In this document: positions 43,382 through 52,748 of the stretch, piece after piece | Layout of the letters: each line of letters begins with the position of its first letter | Position numbering within the stretch: the stretch's first letter is position 1 | Source: Lacrimispora saccharolytica | Lineage (GTDB): Bacteria > Bacillota > Clostridia > Lachnospirales > Lachnospiraceae | Direction of reading: 5' to 3' | Length of the DNA: 64,000 nucleotides | NCBI GenBank assembly: GCA_021531795.1 | Contig: JADYUL010000008.1 | Coordinates: forward strand, 28,974-92,973 | The notes under the pieces: model-generated | Told to the model about the DNA's origin: nothing | The model's input: only the letters and a program-made list of their open reading frames with translations | Database searches by the model: none | Made by a program: the position numbers and the translations under genes

Positions 43382-44419
43382 ATGAAGGAAAAGAAAAGAA
43401 CCGTAAATAAGTCATATAGAATTCTTTTACTGAGCATATCTGTATCTTTAGTATTAGTTGTTGTTTCCATTGGATTATTGTCATATGTTATCAGGGGAAT
43501 CAGCGAGAGTACGGATATGGTCCCCAAGGATTACAAGTCCCACTATGTATTCATCTCGGATGAAGATAATGAGGATTTCTGGAAAGAGGTGTATGAGTCT
43601 GCCCTTGAACAGGCAGAGGAAGACGACATATATGTCGAGAATCTGAAGAACAGCTTAAGTTTTGCTTATTCGGATAAGGACTTACTGCGTGTGGCAATAA
43701 ACTCCGGAGTTGACGGAATAATATACGGCGGAAGCAATGATGCGGTCGCACAGTCACTCATAAATCACGCAGTATCGGAGGATATCGGTGTGGTACTTCT
43801 GCAGAATGACAGCGAATATACCGCAAGACAGAGCTTCATAGGTATCGGCTATTATGAACTGGGACATATATACGCCTCCCAGATAGCCGAGATAATGAGC
43901 ACTGATGATATGAATGCTGCGAATGTATTTATCTATGTCAGTTCTTCCATGTCTGATGAGGATTGTAATGTGCTTACCCTGGCAATAGAGGACAGCTTTC
44001 AGGAGAAATACACTTCCTTAACCAAGCCTAAGATTGAACTTGAGAGAATCAGTTCCCGCGATTCGTTTGGTACGGAGGAAGAGGTACGGAGTGCGCTTTT
44101 GCAGGAAAACCTCCCTGATATAATGATATTCCTAAGCAGTACGCTTACCCAATGTGCCTGTCAGGCTCTCGTTGACCTTAACAGGGTTGGAGATACCTAT
44201 GCACTGGGATATTATGTTAACCACACAATTCTTGACTCCATAGATAAGAGGATACTGTATTCCACAATTACGGTCAAAACAGATGATATGGGAAGGCTTG
44301 CGGTTAAGGCCTTAGAGGAATATGAGGAGTATGGATATACCAACTCTTATCAGCCGGTAGGAATTAAACTTGTTGATAAGGCGGAAGCCAGGAGGATACT
44401 GAGTAATGCAGAAAACTAA
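43382..44419 (+). CDS. Membrane-anchored periplasmic-binding-type sugar sensor
   Basis: 345 residues. An uncleaved-looking N-terminal membrane helix (residues ~14-38, no lipobox Cys) is followed by a type I periplasmic-binding fold facing outside: 'YVFISDEDNEDFWKEVYESALEQAEE', 'INSGVDGIIYGGSND', 'EDIGVVLLQNDSEYTARQSFIGIGYYELGHIYA'. First gene of a sensor-kinase-regulator set (14-nt overlap with the kinase). In Clostridium beijerinckii a XylFII-LytS-YesN set senses D-xylose; the position is the same here, but its ligand residues look diverged from XylF. No SD; candidate leaderless start. Confidence 0.85.
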   Translation: MKEKKRTVNKSYRILLLSISVSLVLVVVSIGLLSYVIRGISESTDMVPKDYKSHYVFISDEDNEDFWKEVYESALEQAEEDDIYVENLKNSLSFAYSDKDLLRVAINSGVDGIIYGGSNDAVAQSLINHAVSEDIGVVLLQNDSEYTARQSFIGIGYYELGHIYASQIAEIMSTDDMNAANVFIYVSSSMSDEDCNVLTLAIEDSFQEKYTSLTKPKIELERISSRDSFGTEEEVRSALLQENLPDIMIFLSSTLTQCACQALVDLNRVGDTYALGYYVNHTILDSIDKRILYSTITVKTDDMGRLAVKALEEYEEYGYTNSYQPVGIKLVDKAEARRILSNAEN

Positions 44420-45923
44420 GCCCCGTATCCTCGAAAAGATGTGGAATAACGCATCCATAATCACCAAGATCCTGATAACCTTCATTATCCCGATCATACT
44501 GATTCTGGGAATCAATATCTCTGTATACGTAGGCGTAAACAGGATGATAGAAAGAATTGATGAAATATATTTAAGCAACGTAAGGCTTAATGAGCTGTCA
44601 GAGAGTCTGGGGCTGCTGCAGAGCTCCGTAGAGGAATATCTTAAGAACAAGACTTCCAAGGCTCTGACTGATTATTACAGATATGACCAGGAATACAGGG
44701 ACATTGTAGCTAAGATATCCGAAACAACAGCCAAGACTCCGCAGGGATATATGGAGCAGAATATTGTCAATCAGTCTAAGAAGTATCTGTCTGTTGCAGG
44801 GGATACGATCCAGGCTAAGCGAGGCAGGAACGTTGAGAAGTACCGTAAATTATATGAGGAGGCAGAGGTGCTCTACGGAGACCTGAAGACCTGTATATAT
44901 TCCTTAAACAATGAACAGTTTATCAGGAATACCGATAATTACTACAGTCTTTTGTCGACCTTCAAATATATGGAGATGATATCGATCATCATTCTGGTTG
45001 TCATTGCATTTACCAACATTACGGTTATTCTTATTCTTACAAGAAGCCTTATGGCACCGCTTGTCAGACTATCAGAGGCAGCCGGTGATGTTGCCGAGGG
45101 TAACTTCGACGTAGTCATAGACGATACGGATGCCAAGGATGAGATCTCAGTCATGAGTAAGGCCTTTAAGCAGATGACCATGAGGCTGCAGACCTATATC
45201 CAGGAAATCAGGGCGTCCATGCGAAGGGAGAGTGAGCTCAAGGAGCATGAGCTCATGATGGAGAACAGAATGAGGGAGGTTGAGCTTATCAACCTTCAGG
45301 CTCAGATCAACCCCCACTTCCTGTTCAATACTCTGAACGCCGGAGCCCAGCTTGCCATGATGGAGGGCTCTGACAAGACGGTGGAATTCATTCAGACCAT
45401 GGCTGATTTCTTCAGATACAATATTAAGAAGATTAATATGGATGCGACGATTGGCGAAGAGGTTGCGCTTGTCGATAAATATATCTACATCCTGAATGTG
45501 CGCTTCACGGGCGAGATTCATTATGAGGCTAAGGTTGATGAAGATGTGACGGATGTCAGAATTCCGAGCATGATCCTCCAGCCCATAGTTGAGAATGCGG
45601 TCAATCACGGAATCAGGAATATATCCTGGGAAGGCCACATCGCACTAAGTATTACCAGAGATTCTGAGTTCGTGTACATATCAATTAAGGACAACGGTGC
45701 CGGCATGCTTAAGGAAGATATTGAGAAGATTCTTACAGGCAATGCATCAAAGATAGCAAAGGACCACAGTGACAGTAACGGTGTCGGAATGTCCAATGTG
45801 ATAGAGCGACTGAAGATATATACCGGACGGGATGACGTCCTGAGCATTAACAGTGACGGCCCGGGCAAGGGTACTGAGTTTATTGTAAAACTGCCCCTTA
45901 CTAAGGAGAACGGAAATGTATAG
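44406..45923 (+). CDS. LytS/YesM-type sensor histidine kinase
   Basis: 505 residues. Membrane helices at about 20-40 and 197-218 bracket a ~155-residue extracytoplasmic helical sensor domain. HAMP ~218-270 ('LMAPLVRLSEAAGDVAEGNF'), coiled linker, then His_kinase family (PF06580 type) with phospho-His304 in 'LQAQINPHFLFNTLNAGAQLA', and HATPase 'PIVENAVNHGIRN', 'IKDNGAGM', 'SNGVGMSNVIERLKIY'. Overlaps the binding-protein gene before it by 14 nt and the regulator after it by 8 nt. Presumably reads the ligand state of the neighbouring binding protein across the membrane. Confidence 0.93.
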   Translation: MQKTKPRILEKMWNNASIITKILITFIIPIILILGINISVYVGVNRMIERIDEIYLSNVRLNELSESLGLLQSSVEEYLKNKTSKALTDYYRYDQEYRDIVAKISETTAKTPQGYMEQNIVNQSKKYLSVAGDTIQAKRGRNVEKYRKLYEEAEVLYGDLKTCIYSLNNEQFIRNTDNYYSLLSTFKYMEMISIIILVVIAFTNITVILILTRSLMAPLVRLSEAAGDVAEGNFDVVIDDTDAKDEISVMSKAFKQMTMRLQTYIQEIRASMRRESELKEHELMMENRMREVELINLQAQINPHFLFNTLNAGAQLAMMEGSDKTVEFIQTMADFFRYNIKKINMDATIGEEVALVDKYIYILNVRFTGEIHYEAKVDEDVTDVRIPSMILQPIVENAVNHGIRNISWEGHIALSITRDSEFVYISIKDNGAGMLKEDIEKILTGNASKIAKDHSDSNGVGMSNVIERLKIYTGRDDVLSINSDGPGKGTEFIVKLPLTKENGNV

Positions 45924-47526
45924 AATTATGTTAACCGACGATGAAGGCATCGTCTTAAATTCCCTAACCTTTCTTGTTGAGAAGAATTTTGAGGGTCAAT
46001 TCGAAATAGAGACAGCCAAATCCGGCAGGGCAGCGATTGAGACAGCAGAGCACTTCAGACCCGATGTCATCTTTATGGATATTCAGATGCCCGGCATCAA
46101 CGGTATAGATGCCATGAGGGAGATAAGGGAATTCCTACCGGGAGTTATCTTTATTGTACTTACTGCTTACGATAAATTCGATTATGCCAAGGAAGCCATT
46201 AACTTAGGTGTAATGGAATATATCAATAAGCCATTCAATCAGCAGGCCATTGTTGATGTTATCAATCAGGCTGTTAAGGAACTGGATTTAAGAAGAGAGA
46301 AGAGACGCAACGAGCTTAGAACCAAGGAGAGGCTTGAAACCGTTGTTCCTATTATAGAGAACGGCTTCGTATTTTCTCTGATATTGCATGAACACTTCGA
46401 AGAGGATATCAGCAATTATAAGAATCTGCTTGGTATCGAAGCCGAATACGGATTCATGATGGTCATTGTCTTCGGAGACAGTCAGCAGGACAATTACATG
46501 ACCAACAATATCGGAAGCTCGATAAGGGCTCAGACTACCTATTACAGCAAGGTAAGAGAGATACTTAAGGAGACCTTTCCCGATGTGATAGTCGGCAATG
46601 TTACCAGTAACAAAATTCCCGCGTTTTTTCCATATGATGAGTCTGTAATGAAATACAGGGACAGAGAGGATATAATCGAGAAGTCCAGGGTTGCAGCACG
46701 TGCCATGAGGGCCGCGACAGATGATACGCATTACAGGATCGGTATAGGAGGCGTTGTCAGAATCGCGGACAGTGTCAATTCCTATGAGGATGCCATCAAA
46801 GCTCTGTACTCGACCAATGGTAGCGTTGCTCATGTTGATGACCTTCCGATAGCGGTGTCCTATGAAAGTAATTATCCGATTGATATAGAGGATAAGCTGT
46901 TTGATTACCTTGGGAAGGGTAATGCAGATGAGGCGGTTGTGTACGCATCCAAGTTCTTTGACTGGATGCTTGATACAAGCAAGGACGACGTGATGAGCAT
47001 TAGGCTGAAGGCGTTGGAATATGTGCTCAGAGCCGAGTCGGACATGTATAGGAGCGGAACCGGCACGATCTACAGGTTCGGAAGCCGTACCACCTATCTT
47101 AATGATGTAATGACTTCACCGACGATGGATGCACTTAAGACCTGGTACTTAGATAAGATAAGGACTGCGGCAGAGAATATCAACAAGGGAAGTGTGGACC
47201 ATACACATCACCTTATTAAGAAGGCACTTGAATATATCGAGGAGAATTATTCCAAGGACATTTCGCTTGATGATATATCCAAGGAGCTAAACTTAAGCAC
47301 TTATTATTTCTCCAAACTCTTCAAGGAGGAAAAGGGCGAGAACTTCGTTGAATATCTGACCGAAAGAAGAGTGGAGCGAGCCAAGGAGCTTATGAAGGAT
47401 CCATCAAGAAGTATCAAGGAGATAAGCAGTGAGTGCGGATATTCGGACCCGAATTACTTCAGTCGAATATTTAAAAAGAATACGGGAATGACTCCAACGG
47501 AGTATAAGGATAAGGTAGAAAACTGA
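45916..47526 (+). CDS. YesN-type response regulator with AraC DNA-binding domain
   Basis: 536 residues. Receiver 1-120 with 'IMLTDDEGIVLNSL', phospho-acceptor Asp55 in 'VIFMDIQMPGINGI', 'FIVLTAYDKFDYAKEA' and Lys in 'EYINKPFN'. A ~300-residue middle domain of unknown detail follows. C-terminal AraC double HTH (~435-536): 'YIEENYSKDISLDDISKELNLSTYYFSKLFK' and 'SIKEISSECGYSDPNYFSRIFKKNTGMTPTEYK'. Should activate the transport genes downstream when phosphorylated by the LytS-type kinase. Confidence 0.94.
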   Translation: MYRIMLTDDEGIVLNSLTFLVEKNFEGQFEIETAKSGRAAIETAEHFRPDVIFMDIQMPGINGIDAMREIREFLPGVIFIVLTAYDKFDYAKEAINLGVMEYINKPFNQQAIVDVINQAVKELDLRREKRRNELRTKERLETVVPIIENGFVFSLILHEHFEEDISNYKNLLGIEAEYGFMMVIVFGDSQQDNYMTNNIGSSIRAQTTYYSKVREILKETFPDVIVGNVTSNKIPAFFPYDESVMKYRDREDIIEKSRVAARAMRAATDDTHYRIGIGGVVRIADSVNSYEDAIKALYSTNGSVAHVDDLPIAVSYESNYPIDIEDKLFDYLGKGNADEAVVYASKFFDWMLDTSKDDVMSIRLKALEYVLRAESDMYRSGTGTIYRFGSRTTYLNDVMTSPTMDALKTWYLDKIRTAAENINKGSVDHTHHLIKKALEYIEENYSKDISLDDISKELNLSTYYFSKLFKEEKGENFVEYLTERRVERAKELMKDPSRSIKEISSECGYSDPNYFSRIFKKNTGMTPTEYKDKVEN

Positions 47527-47546
47527 CAGAAATATAGGGGTGAAAA

Positions 47547-48590
47547 TTGAGAAAAAAGATAATGATAATGCTGTTTGCTGCTGTTATGCTGACAGGTATG
47601 ATGATGGGACCTGCCGGCTGTGGCAAGCATGAGGAAACGATAAGCCAGACAGTAGATGATAACGACAGTGTGGATATCGGTCTTTCCATAGACTCTCTTG
47701 TAATAGAGCGTTGGCAGCGGGAGAGAGATTTGTTTGTTAACAAGGCAACGGAGCTTGGTGCCAATGTCAATGTGCAGAATGCGAACGGAGACGTTGAGGA
47801 GCAGATAAGGCAGATAGAGTACTTCATAGATAAGAAGATGGATGTAATAGTGATTATTTCCATCGATGATATGGCGCTTACAGATGTTATTGCCAGGGCA
47901 AAAAAAGCAGGAATTAAGATTATTGCTTACGACAGACTGATAAGGGATGCTGATGTAGACCTCTATATATCTATGGATAATGAGAGAGTCGGTGAACTGA
48001 TGGGAGAATATATCCGAAAGGCCATAGGCAACACGGGACATATCATCCAGATTAAGGGCTCACCTACGGATAACAATGTTGCCATGGTTCAGACAGGGTT
48101 TGAAAGAGTGATCAGCAAGACCAATATCTCCATTGACTATGTGGCAGATGCGGACAACTGGCTTGCTGAGACAGCGTTTACGGAGACGAGCAGGTATTTG
48201 TCTTTAGGCAATGTTCCTGATGCGATCATGTGTGGAAACGATAATCTGGCAGCCTATGCGATCAGGGCTCTTATAGAGAATCGTCTGGGCGGAGAGGTCT
48301 GTGTAGTCGGACAGGATGCCGATCTGGAGGCATGTCAGAGGATAGTTGAGGGAACCCAATACATGACAGTGTATAAGCCTGTTGAGAATCTGGCCAAGAT
48401 GTCAGCCTCCATTGCGGTTGACATGGCCAACGGTATTGCACCGGATACGGAGGATACCATCGATGACGGTACCTACACTGTACCGTATATGAAGCTTGAT
48501 CCGATTGCCGTTACCAGGGAAAATATGGATGAGGTAATTACAGGTAAGTATCACAGCAGAAGTGAGATATACCTGAATGTAGCAGAATAG
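47547..48590 (+). CDS. XylF-like sugar-binding lipoprotein
   Basis: 347 residues starting at TTG 47547 (GGGGTG 6 nt upstream). Signal peptide with lipobox 'GPAGCGK'. The mature part is close to the D-xylose-binding protein XylF: 'IAYDRLIRDADVDLYISMDNERVGELMGEYI', 'IKGSPTDNNVAMVQTGFERVI', 'VVGQDADLEACQRIVEGTQYMTVYKPVENLA'. It lies directly after the response regulator and is cut off from the transport operon by a strong terminator, so it may be part of the sensing set rather than the importer. Ligand: D-xylose or a similar pentose (inference from XylF similarity). Confidence 0.9.
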   Translation: MRKKIMIMLFAAVMLTGMMMGPAGCGKHEETISQTVDDNDSVDIGLSIDSLVIERWQRERDLFVNKATELGANVNVQNANGDVEEQIRQIEYFIDKKMDVIVIISIDDMALTDVIARAKKAGIKIIAYDRLIRDADVDLYISMDNERVGELMGEYIRKAIGNTGHIIQIKGSPTDNNVAMVQTGFERVISKTNISIDYVADADNWLAETAFTETSRYLSLGNVPDAIMCGNDNLAAYAIRALIENRLGGEVCVVGQDADLEACQRIVEGTQYMTVYKPVENLAKMSASIAVDMANGIAPDTEDTIDDGTYTVPYMKLDPIAVTRENMDEVITGKYHSRSEIYLNVAE

Positions 48591-48602
48591 TACTTATGAC
48601 AG

Positions 48603-48648
48603 ATAGCACAAAATTGTAAAGACGATAGCAATTTTGTGCTATTTATTT
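48603..48648 (+). terminator. Terminator after the sensing operon
   Basis: ATAGCACAAAATTG (48603-48616) pairs perfectly with CAATTTTGTGCTAT (48629-48642), then TTATTT. Confidence 0.88.
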
Positions 48649-48724
48649 ACAATCTGTTCATAATTCGTTAAAAAATTGAAGAAATTAACAAGTTGATGCT
48701 ATTGATTATGTGATAAATTACTAA

Positions 48725-48739
48725 ATGTAAACGGAAGCG
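48725..48739 (+). promoter_or_regulatory. Possible cre (CcpA) site
   Basis: ATGTAAACGGAAGCG fits WTGNAANCGNWNNCW except the last base. 42 nt before the binding-protein ATG, so a start-proximal repression site is conceivable. Confidence 0.35.
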
Positions 48740-48780
48740 ACATAGTGTTGCTTCAGAAATTAAATAGGGAGGACAAGAAA

Positions 48781-49932
48781 ATGTCAAAGAAGTTTTTAGG
48801 TATTTTGCTTGCAACAGCAATGGTAGCTACAACACTTGTTGGATGTGGCGCTAAGACTGAAGAAGCAGCAGCTCCTGCAGCAACAGAGGAAGCAGCAGAA
48901 GAGGAAGCAGCTCCTGCAGCAGAAGAGGAAGCAGCAGCTCCTGTTGAAGCTAACGGAACAAAGGTAGGTGTATCAATGCCTACAAAGGATCTCCAGAGAT
49001 GGAATCAGGATGGTTCTAACATGGAATCAGAGCTTAAGGCAGCCGGCTATGAGGTTGACCTTCAGTTCGCATCAAACGATGTTCAGACACAGGTTTCTCA
49101 GATTGAGAACATGATCGCTTCAGGCGCTAACGTACTCGTTATCGCAGCTATCGAGGGTTCTTCACTTGGTGAGGCTCTTGACATGGCTAAGGAAGCAGGT
49201 ATCCCTGTTATCGCTTACGACCGTCTTCTTATGAACTCTGATGCAGTTTCTTACTATGCTACATTCGATAACTACATGGTAGGTACAAAGCAGGGTGAGT
49301 ACGTTGTTAAGGCTCTTGATCTTGACAATGCAGAAGGACCTTTCAACATTGAGTTCACAGCAGGTGATCCCGGTGACAACAATGCAGGTTACTTCTTCAA
49401 CGGTGCTTTCGATGTTCTTAAGCCTTACATCGAGTCTGGTAAGCTCAACGTAGTTTCTGGCCAGAAGACATTTGATGAGGCTGCAACACCTACATGGGCA
49501 ACAGAGACAGCTCAGTCAAGAGCAGAGAACATTCTCTCTTCTTACTATGCTGACGGAACAAACGTAGACGTATGGCTTTGCTCTAACGACTCAACAGCAC
49601 TTGGTGTTGAGAACGCTCTTGCAGCTAACTACAATGGAACATATCCTATCATCACTGGTCAGGATTGTGATATTGAGAATGTAAAGAACATGATCGCCGG
49701 CAAGCAGTCTATGTCAATCTTCAAGGATACACGTACACTTGCTTCACAGGTTGTTAAGATGGTAGGTCAGATTCTTTCAGGATCAGAGGTTGATGTTAAC
49801 GATACAACAACTTACGACAACGGAACAGGAGTTATCCCTTCATACCTTTGCGAGCCTGTATTCGCTGATGTTAACAACTACAAGGAACTTCTTATCGATT
49901 CTGGTTACTACACAGAGGATCAGCTTCAGTAA
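48781..49932 (+). CDS. ChvE-like monosaccharide-binding lipoprotein (ABC importer)
   Basis: 383 residues. Lipobox 'TTLVGCGAK'; a ~30-residue Ala/Glu spacer; mature domain 'VGVSMPTKDLQRWNQDGSNMESELKAAGY', 'IPVIAYDRLLMNSDAVSYYATFDNYMVGTKQG', 'GDPGDNNAGYFFNGAFDVLKPYI', 'TGQDCDIENVKNMIAGKQSMSIFKDTRTLA'. This is the ChvE/XylF branch binding aldoses (xylose, arabinose, glucose, galactose). ATG 48781 with GGGAGGA 8 nt upstream; the 12-residue longer frame is rejected. Extreme codon bias implies high expression. A hairpin separates it from the ATPase gene. Confidence 0.93.
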   Translation: MSKKFLGILLATAMVATTLVGCGAKTEEAAAPAATEEAAEEEAAPAAEEEAAAPVEANGTKVGVSMPTKDLQRWNQDGSNMESELKAAGYEVDLQFASNDVQTQVSQIENMIASGANVLVIAAIEGSSLGEALDMAKEAGIPVIAYDRLLMNSDAVSYYATFDNYMVGTKQGEYVVKALDLDNAEGPFNIEFTAGDPGDNNAGYFFNGAFDVLKPYIESGKLNVVSGQKTFDEAATPTWATETAQSRAENILSSYYADGTNVDVWLCSNDSTALGVENALAANYNGTYPIITGQDCDIENVKNMIAGKQSMSIFKDTRTLASQVVKMVGQILSGSEVDVNDTTTYDNGTGVIPSYLCEPVFADVNNYKELLIDSGYYTEDQLQ

Positions 49933-49961
49933 GATATTCCAATAGTGAATAAGAATTTTAG

Positions 49962-49990
49962 ACAGGCGGGTTATTACCCGCCTGTTTATA
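49962..49990 (+). terminator. Hairpin between binding protein and ATPase genes
   Basis: ACAGGCGGG (49962-49970) pairs with CCCGCCTGT (49977-49985), then TTATAAAT: weak T-run, so probably partial termination or 3'-end protection. Confidence 0.75.
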
Positions 49991-50027
49991 AATATGGGAT
50001 ATTGATTAATGGATTGGAGGGTATATT

Positions 50028-51563
50028 TTGGCTAAGATATTGCTTGAAATGAAGAACATCACCAAAACCTTCCCAGGTGTTAAGGCTCTTGACAATGTCA
50101 ATCTTCAGGTTGAAGAGGGAGAGATTCATGCACTTGTAGGAGAGAACGGTGCCGGCAAGTCCACACTTATGAATGTACTTAGCGGCATCTATCCATATGG
50201 AACTTATGAGGGTGATATCGTCTATGATGGTGAGGTATGTAAGTTCCAGACTATTAAGGATTCCGAGAAAAAAGGAATCGTAATCATTCATCAGGAGCTG
50301 GCTTTGGTTCCTCAGATGACAATCGGAGAGAATATGTTCTTAGGTAATGAGCGCGGCAAGAAGGCGGCAATTAACTGGAACGAGACTTACGCCGAGGCCG
50401 ATAAGTATCTGAGAATGGTAGGACTTTCAGAGTCCTCAAGAGTACTGATTAAAGATATCGGTACAGGTAAGCAGCAGTTGGTTGAAATTGCGAAGGCTTT
50501 GGCTAAGCAGGCTAAGCTGCTTATATTGGATGAGCCCACATCATCTCTTAATGAGACTGATTCAAGGGCACTGCTTGACTTGATGCTTGAATTCAAGAAG
50601 CAGGGAATGACAATGATCATAATCACTCATAAGCTTAATGAGGTTGTATATGTTGCTGATAAGATCACAGTTGTAAGAGACGGTTCCACAATCGAGACTC
50701 TGGACAAGCATACAACAACGATCGATGAGGACAGAATCATCAAGGGAATGGTTGGTAGAGAGATTACAGACCGATTCCCTAAGAGACACGATGTCAAGAT
50801 CGGCGAAGTGAATATGGAAGTTAAGAACTGGACAGTTCATCATCCAATTTACACAGAGAAGGTGGTTGTCGATAACGTTAACTTCAATGTTAAGAAGGGC
50901 GAGGTTGTTGGTATCTACGGACTTATGGGTGCCGGACGTACTGAGCTGTCTATGAGCATCTTCGGAAGATCTTACGGCAGTGAGATTTCGGGTGAACTGT
51001 TCATTAACGGTAAGGAAACAGTTCTTAAGAGCCCGAGAGAGGCAATTGATGCTAAGCTTGCATATGTTACTGAGGACAGAAAGGGTAACGGTCTGGTACT
51101 CAGCAACTCAATCAAGGTTAACACATCTCTTGCCAATATGAACGGTGTCAGCAGCAAGGCTATCATTGATGTAGATAAGGAATATCAGGTTGCGGTTGAG
51201 TACAAGGAAAAGCTTCGTACCAAGACTCCTACCGTTGAGCAGAATGTAGGTAACCTCTCAGGTGGTAACCAGCAGAAGGTCCTGCTTGCGAAGTGGATGT
51301 TCACAGATCCGGATATTCTTATTCTTGATGAGCCTACAAGAGGTATCGATGTAGGTGCAAAGTATGAGATCTACTGTATCATCAATGATCTGGTAGCAGC
51401 AGGCAAGTCTGTAGTAATGATCTCTTCAGAGCTTCCTGAGGTTATCGGAATGAGTGACAGAATATACATTATGAATGAGGGTAAGTTCGTAGGTGAGATG
51501 AGATCCGACGAGGCTACTCAGGAAAGTATTATGGCTTGTATATTACAGTCAGGAAGGGGCTAA
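50028..51563 (+). CDS. Sugar ABC transporter ATPase (XylG/MglA/MmsA type)
   Basis: 511 residues, two fused nucleotide-binding domains. Start is TTG 50028 with GGAGG 7 nt upstream. NBD1: Walker A '[16 protein letters not shown]', signature '[15 protein letters not shown]', Walker B '[12 protein letters not shown]', H-loop 'IITHK'. NBD2: '[13 protein letters not shown]' (family form of Walker A), signature '[15 protein letters not shown]', Walker B '[16 protein letters not shown]'. Cytosolic motor of the monosaccharide importer; next gene starts 1 nt after its stop codon. Confidence 0.95.
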   Translation: MAKILLEMKNITKTFPGVKALDNVNLQVEEGEIHALVGENGAGKSTLMNVLSGIYPYGTYEGDIVYDGEVCKFQTIKDSEKKGIVIIHQELALVPQMTIGENMFLGNERGKKAAINWNETYAEADKYLRMVGLSESSRVLIKDIGTGKQQLVEIAKALAKQAKLLILDEPTSSLNETDSRALLDLMLEFKKQGMTMIIITHKLNEVVYVADKITVVRDGSTIETLDKHTTTIDEDRIIKGMVGREITDRFPKRHDVKIGEVNMEVKNWTVHHPIYTEKVVVDNVNFNVKKGEVVGIYGLMGAGRTELSMSIFGRSYGSEISGELFINGKETVLKSPREAIDAKLAYVTEDRKGNGLVLSNSIKVNTSLANMNGVSSKAIIDVDKEYQVAVEYKEKLRTKTPTVEQNVGNLSGGNQQKVLLAKWMFTDPDILILDEPTRGIDVGAKYEIYCIINDLVAAGKSVVMISSELPEVIGMSDRIYIMNEGKFVGEMRSDEATQESIMACILQSGRG

Positions 51564-51564
51564 C

Positions 51565-52734
51565 ATGAATAGTATTAAAATAACTGATGTACTAAAAAAA
51601 TACACCATGGTTATTGCTCTTGTACTGGTTGTAGCATTCTTCTATATCAGCACAGACGGCAAGATTTTGTATGCTCAGAATATCAATAACCTGATAAGCC
51701 AGAATGCATATGTATTCGTATTGGCAGCAGGTATGCTTCTGTGTATCTTAACCGGTGGTAATATCGATCTTGCGGTTGGTTCCGTTGTCTGCTTCGTAGG
51801 CGGTATCGGTGCCGTAATGATGGATAAGGATATTAATGTTTGGGTGGCAGTAGCAGTAATGCTTGTGGGAGGTCTTCTGGTAGGTCTCTGGCAGGGCTTC
51901 TGGATTGCTTATGTCAAGGTTCCGCCCTTCATTGCAACTCTGGCAGGTATGTATGCCTTCAGAGGATTGTCCAATGTAGTATTACAGGGATTTACGGTAG
52001 GTATTCGTAATACCACTTTCTTAAATGTATTTGGTGGTGGAGCGGACTGTTATATTCCCGACTTCTTAAGCGGAAGCACAATTAATATGACCTGTCTCGT
52101 TGCAGGTATTGCAGTTGTTATTATTATTGCAGCTGTTTCAATGAAGAACAGAATCAGTGCCAAGAGCAAAGGCTATGACGTAGCTCCCCTTTATTCGGAA
52201 CTGATTAAGCTGGTAGTTATCGGTGCAGCTATTATCTGGGTAACCTACAAGCTTGCAAGCTACAAGGGTATTCCCACATCACTGCTCTGGATCGTTGCAG
52301 TACTGTTAATCTATGCTTATATCACAACAAAAACCACAATGGGACGTTATCTCTATGCGGTTGGTGGTAACGAGAAGGCTACAAAGCTTTCTGGTATTGA
52401 CCCCAGAAAGGTATACCTCTTCGCATACGTTAACATGGGTCTCATGGCCGGTCTTGCAGGTATTCTTACAGTAGCAAGAGCAACACAGGCACAGCCCACC
52501 TTCGGTCAGGGTTATGAGATGGACGCAATTGCAGCCTGCTTCATCGGTGGAGCTTCTGCTTACGGTGGTGAAGGCGGAGTCTTCGGTGTAGTAATCGGTG
52601 CGGTGCTCATGGGTGTTATCAACCAGGGAATGAGTATCATGGGTATGGAAGCTAACTACCAGAAAGTAGTAAAGGGAGTCGTTCTCTTAGTGGCTATCAT
52701 ATTCGATGTATTATCAAATAAGAAGAAAAAGTAA
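51565..52734 (+). CDS. Sugar ABC transporter permease 1 (XylH/GguB type)
   Basis: 389 residues with about 10-11 membrane helices (BPD_transp_2 family). Coupling motif region 'TTMGRYLYAVGGNEKATKLSGIDPRKVYLFAYVNMG' and 'EMDAIAACFIGGASAYGGEGGVFGVVIGAVLMG' are typical of CUT2 permeases. 52 % or so of positions appear identical by eye to the next gene product in these blocks (estimate, not an alignment). Located 1 nt after the ATPase stop codon. Confidence 0.94.
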   Translation: MNSIKITDVLKKYTMVIALVLVVAFFYISTDGKILYAQNINNLISQNAYVFVLAAGMLLCILTGGNIDLAVGSVVCFVGGIGAVMMDKDINVWVAVAVMLVGGLLVGLWQGFWIAYVKVPPFIATLAGMYAFRGLSNVVLQGFTVGIRNTTFLNVFGGGADCYIPDFLSGSTINMTCLVAGIAVVIIIAAVSMKNRISAKSKGYDVAPLYSELIKLVVIGAAIIWVTYKLASYKGIPTSLLWIVAVLLIYAYITTKTTMGRYLYAVGGNEKATKLSGIDPRKVYLFAYVNMGLMAGLAGILTVARATQAQPTFGQGYEMDAIAACFIGGASAYGGEGGVFGVVIGAVLMGVINQGMSIMGMEANYQKVVKGVVLLVAIIFDVLSNKKKK

Positions 52735-52748
52735 AGGAGTAGGATAAG

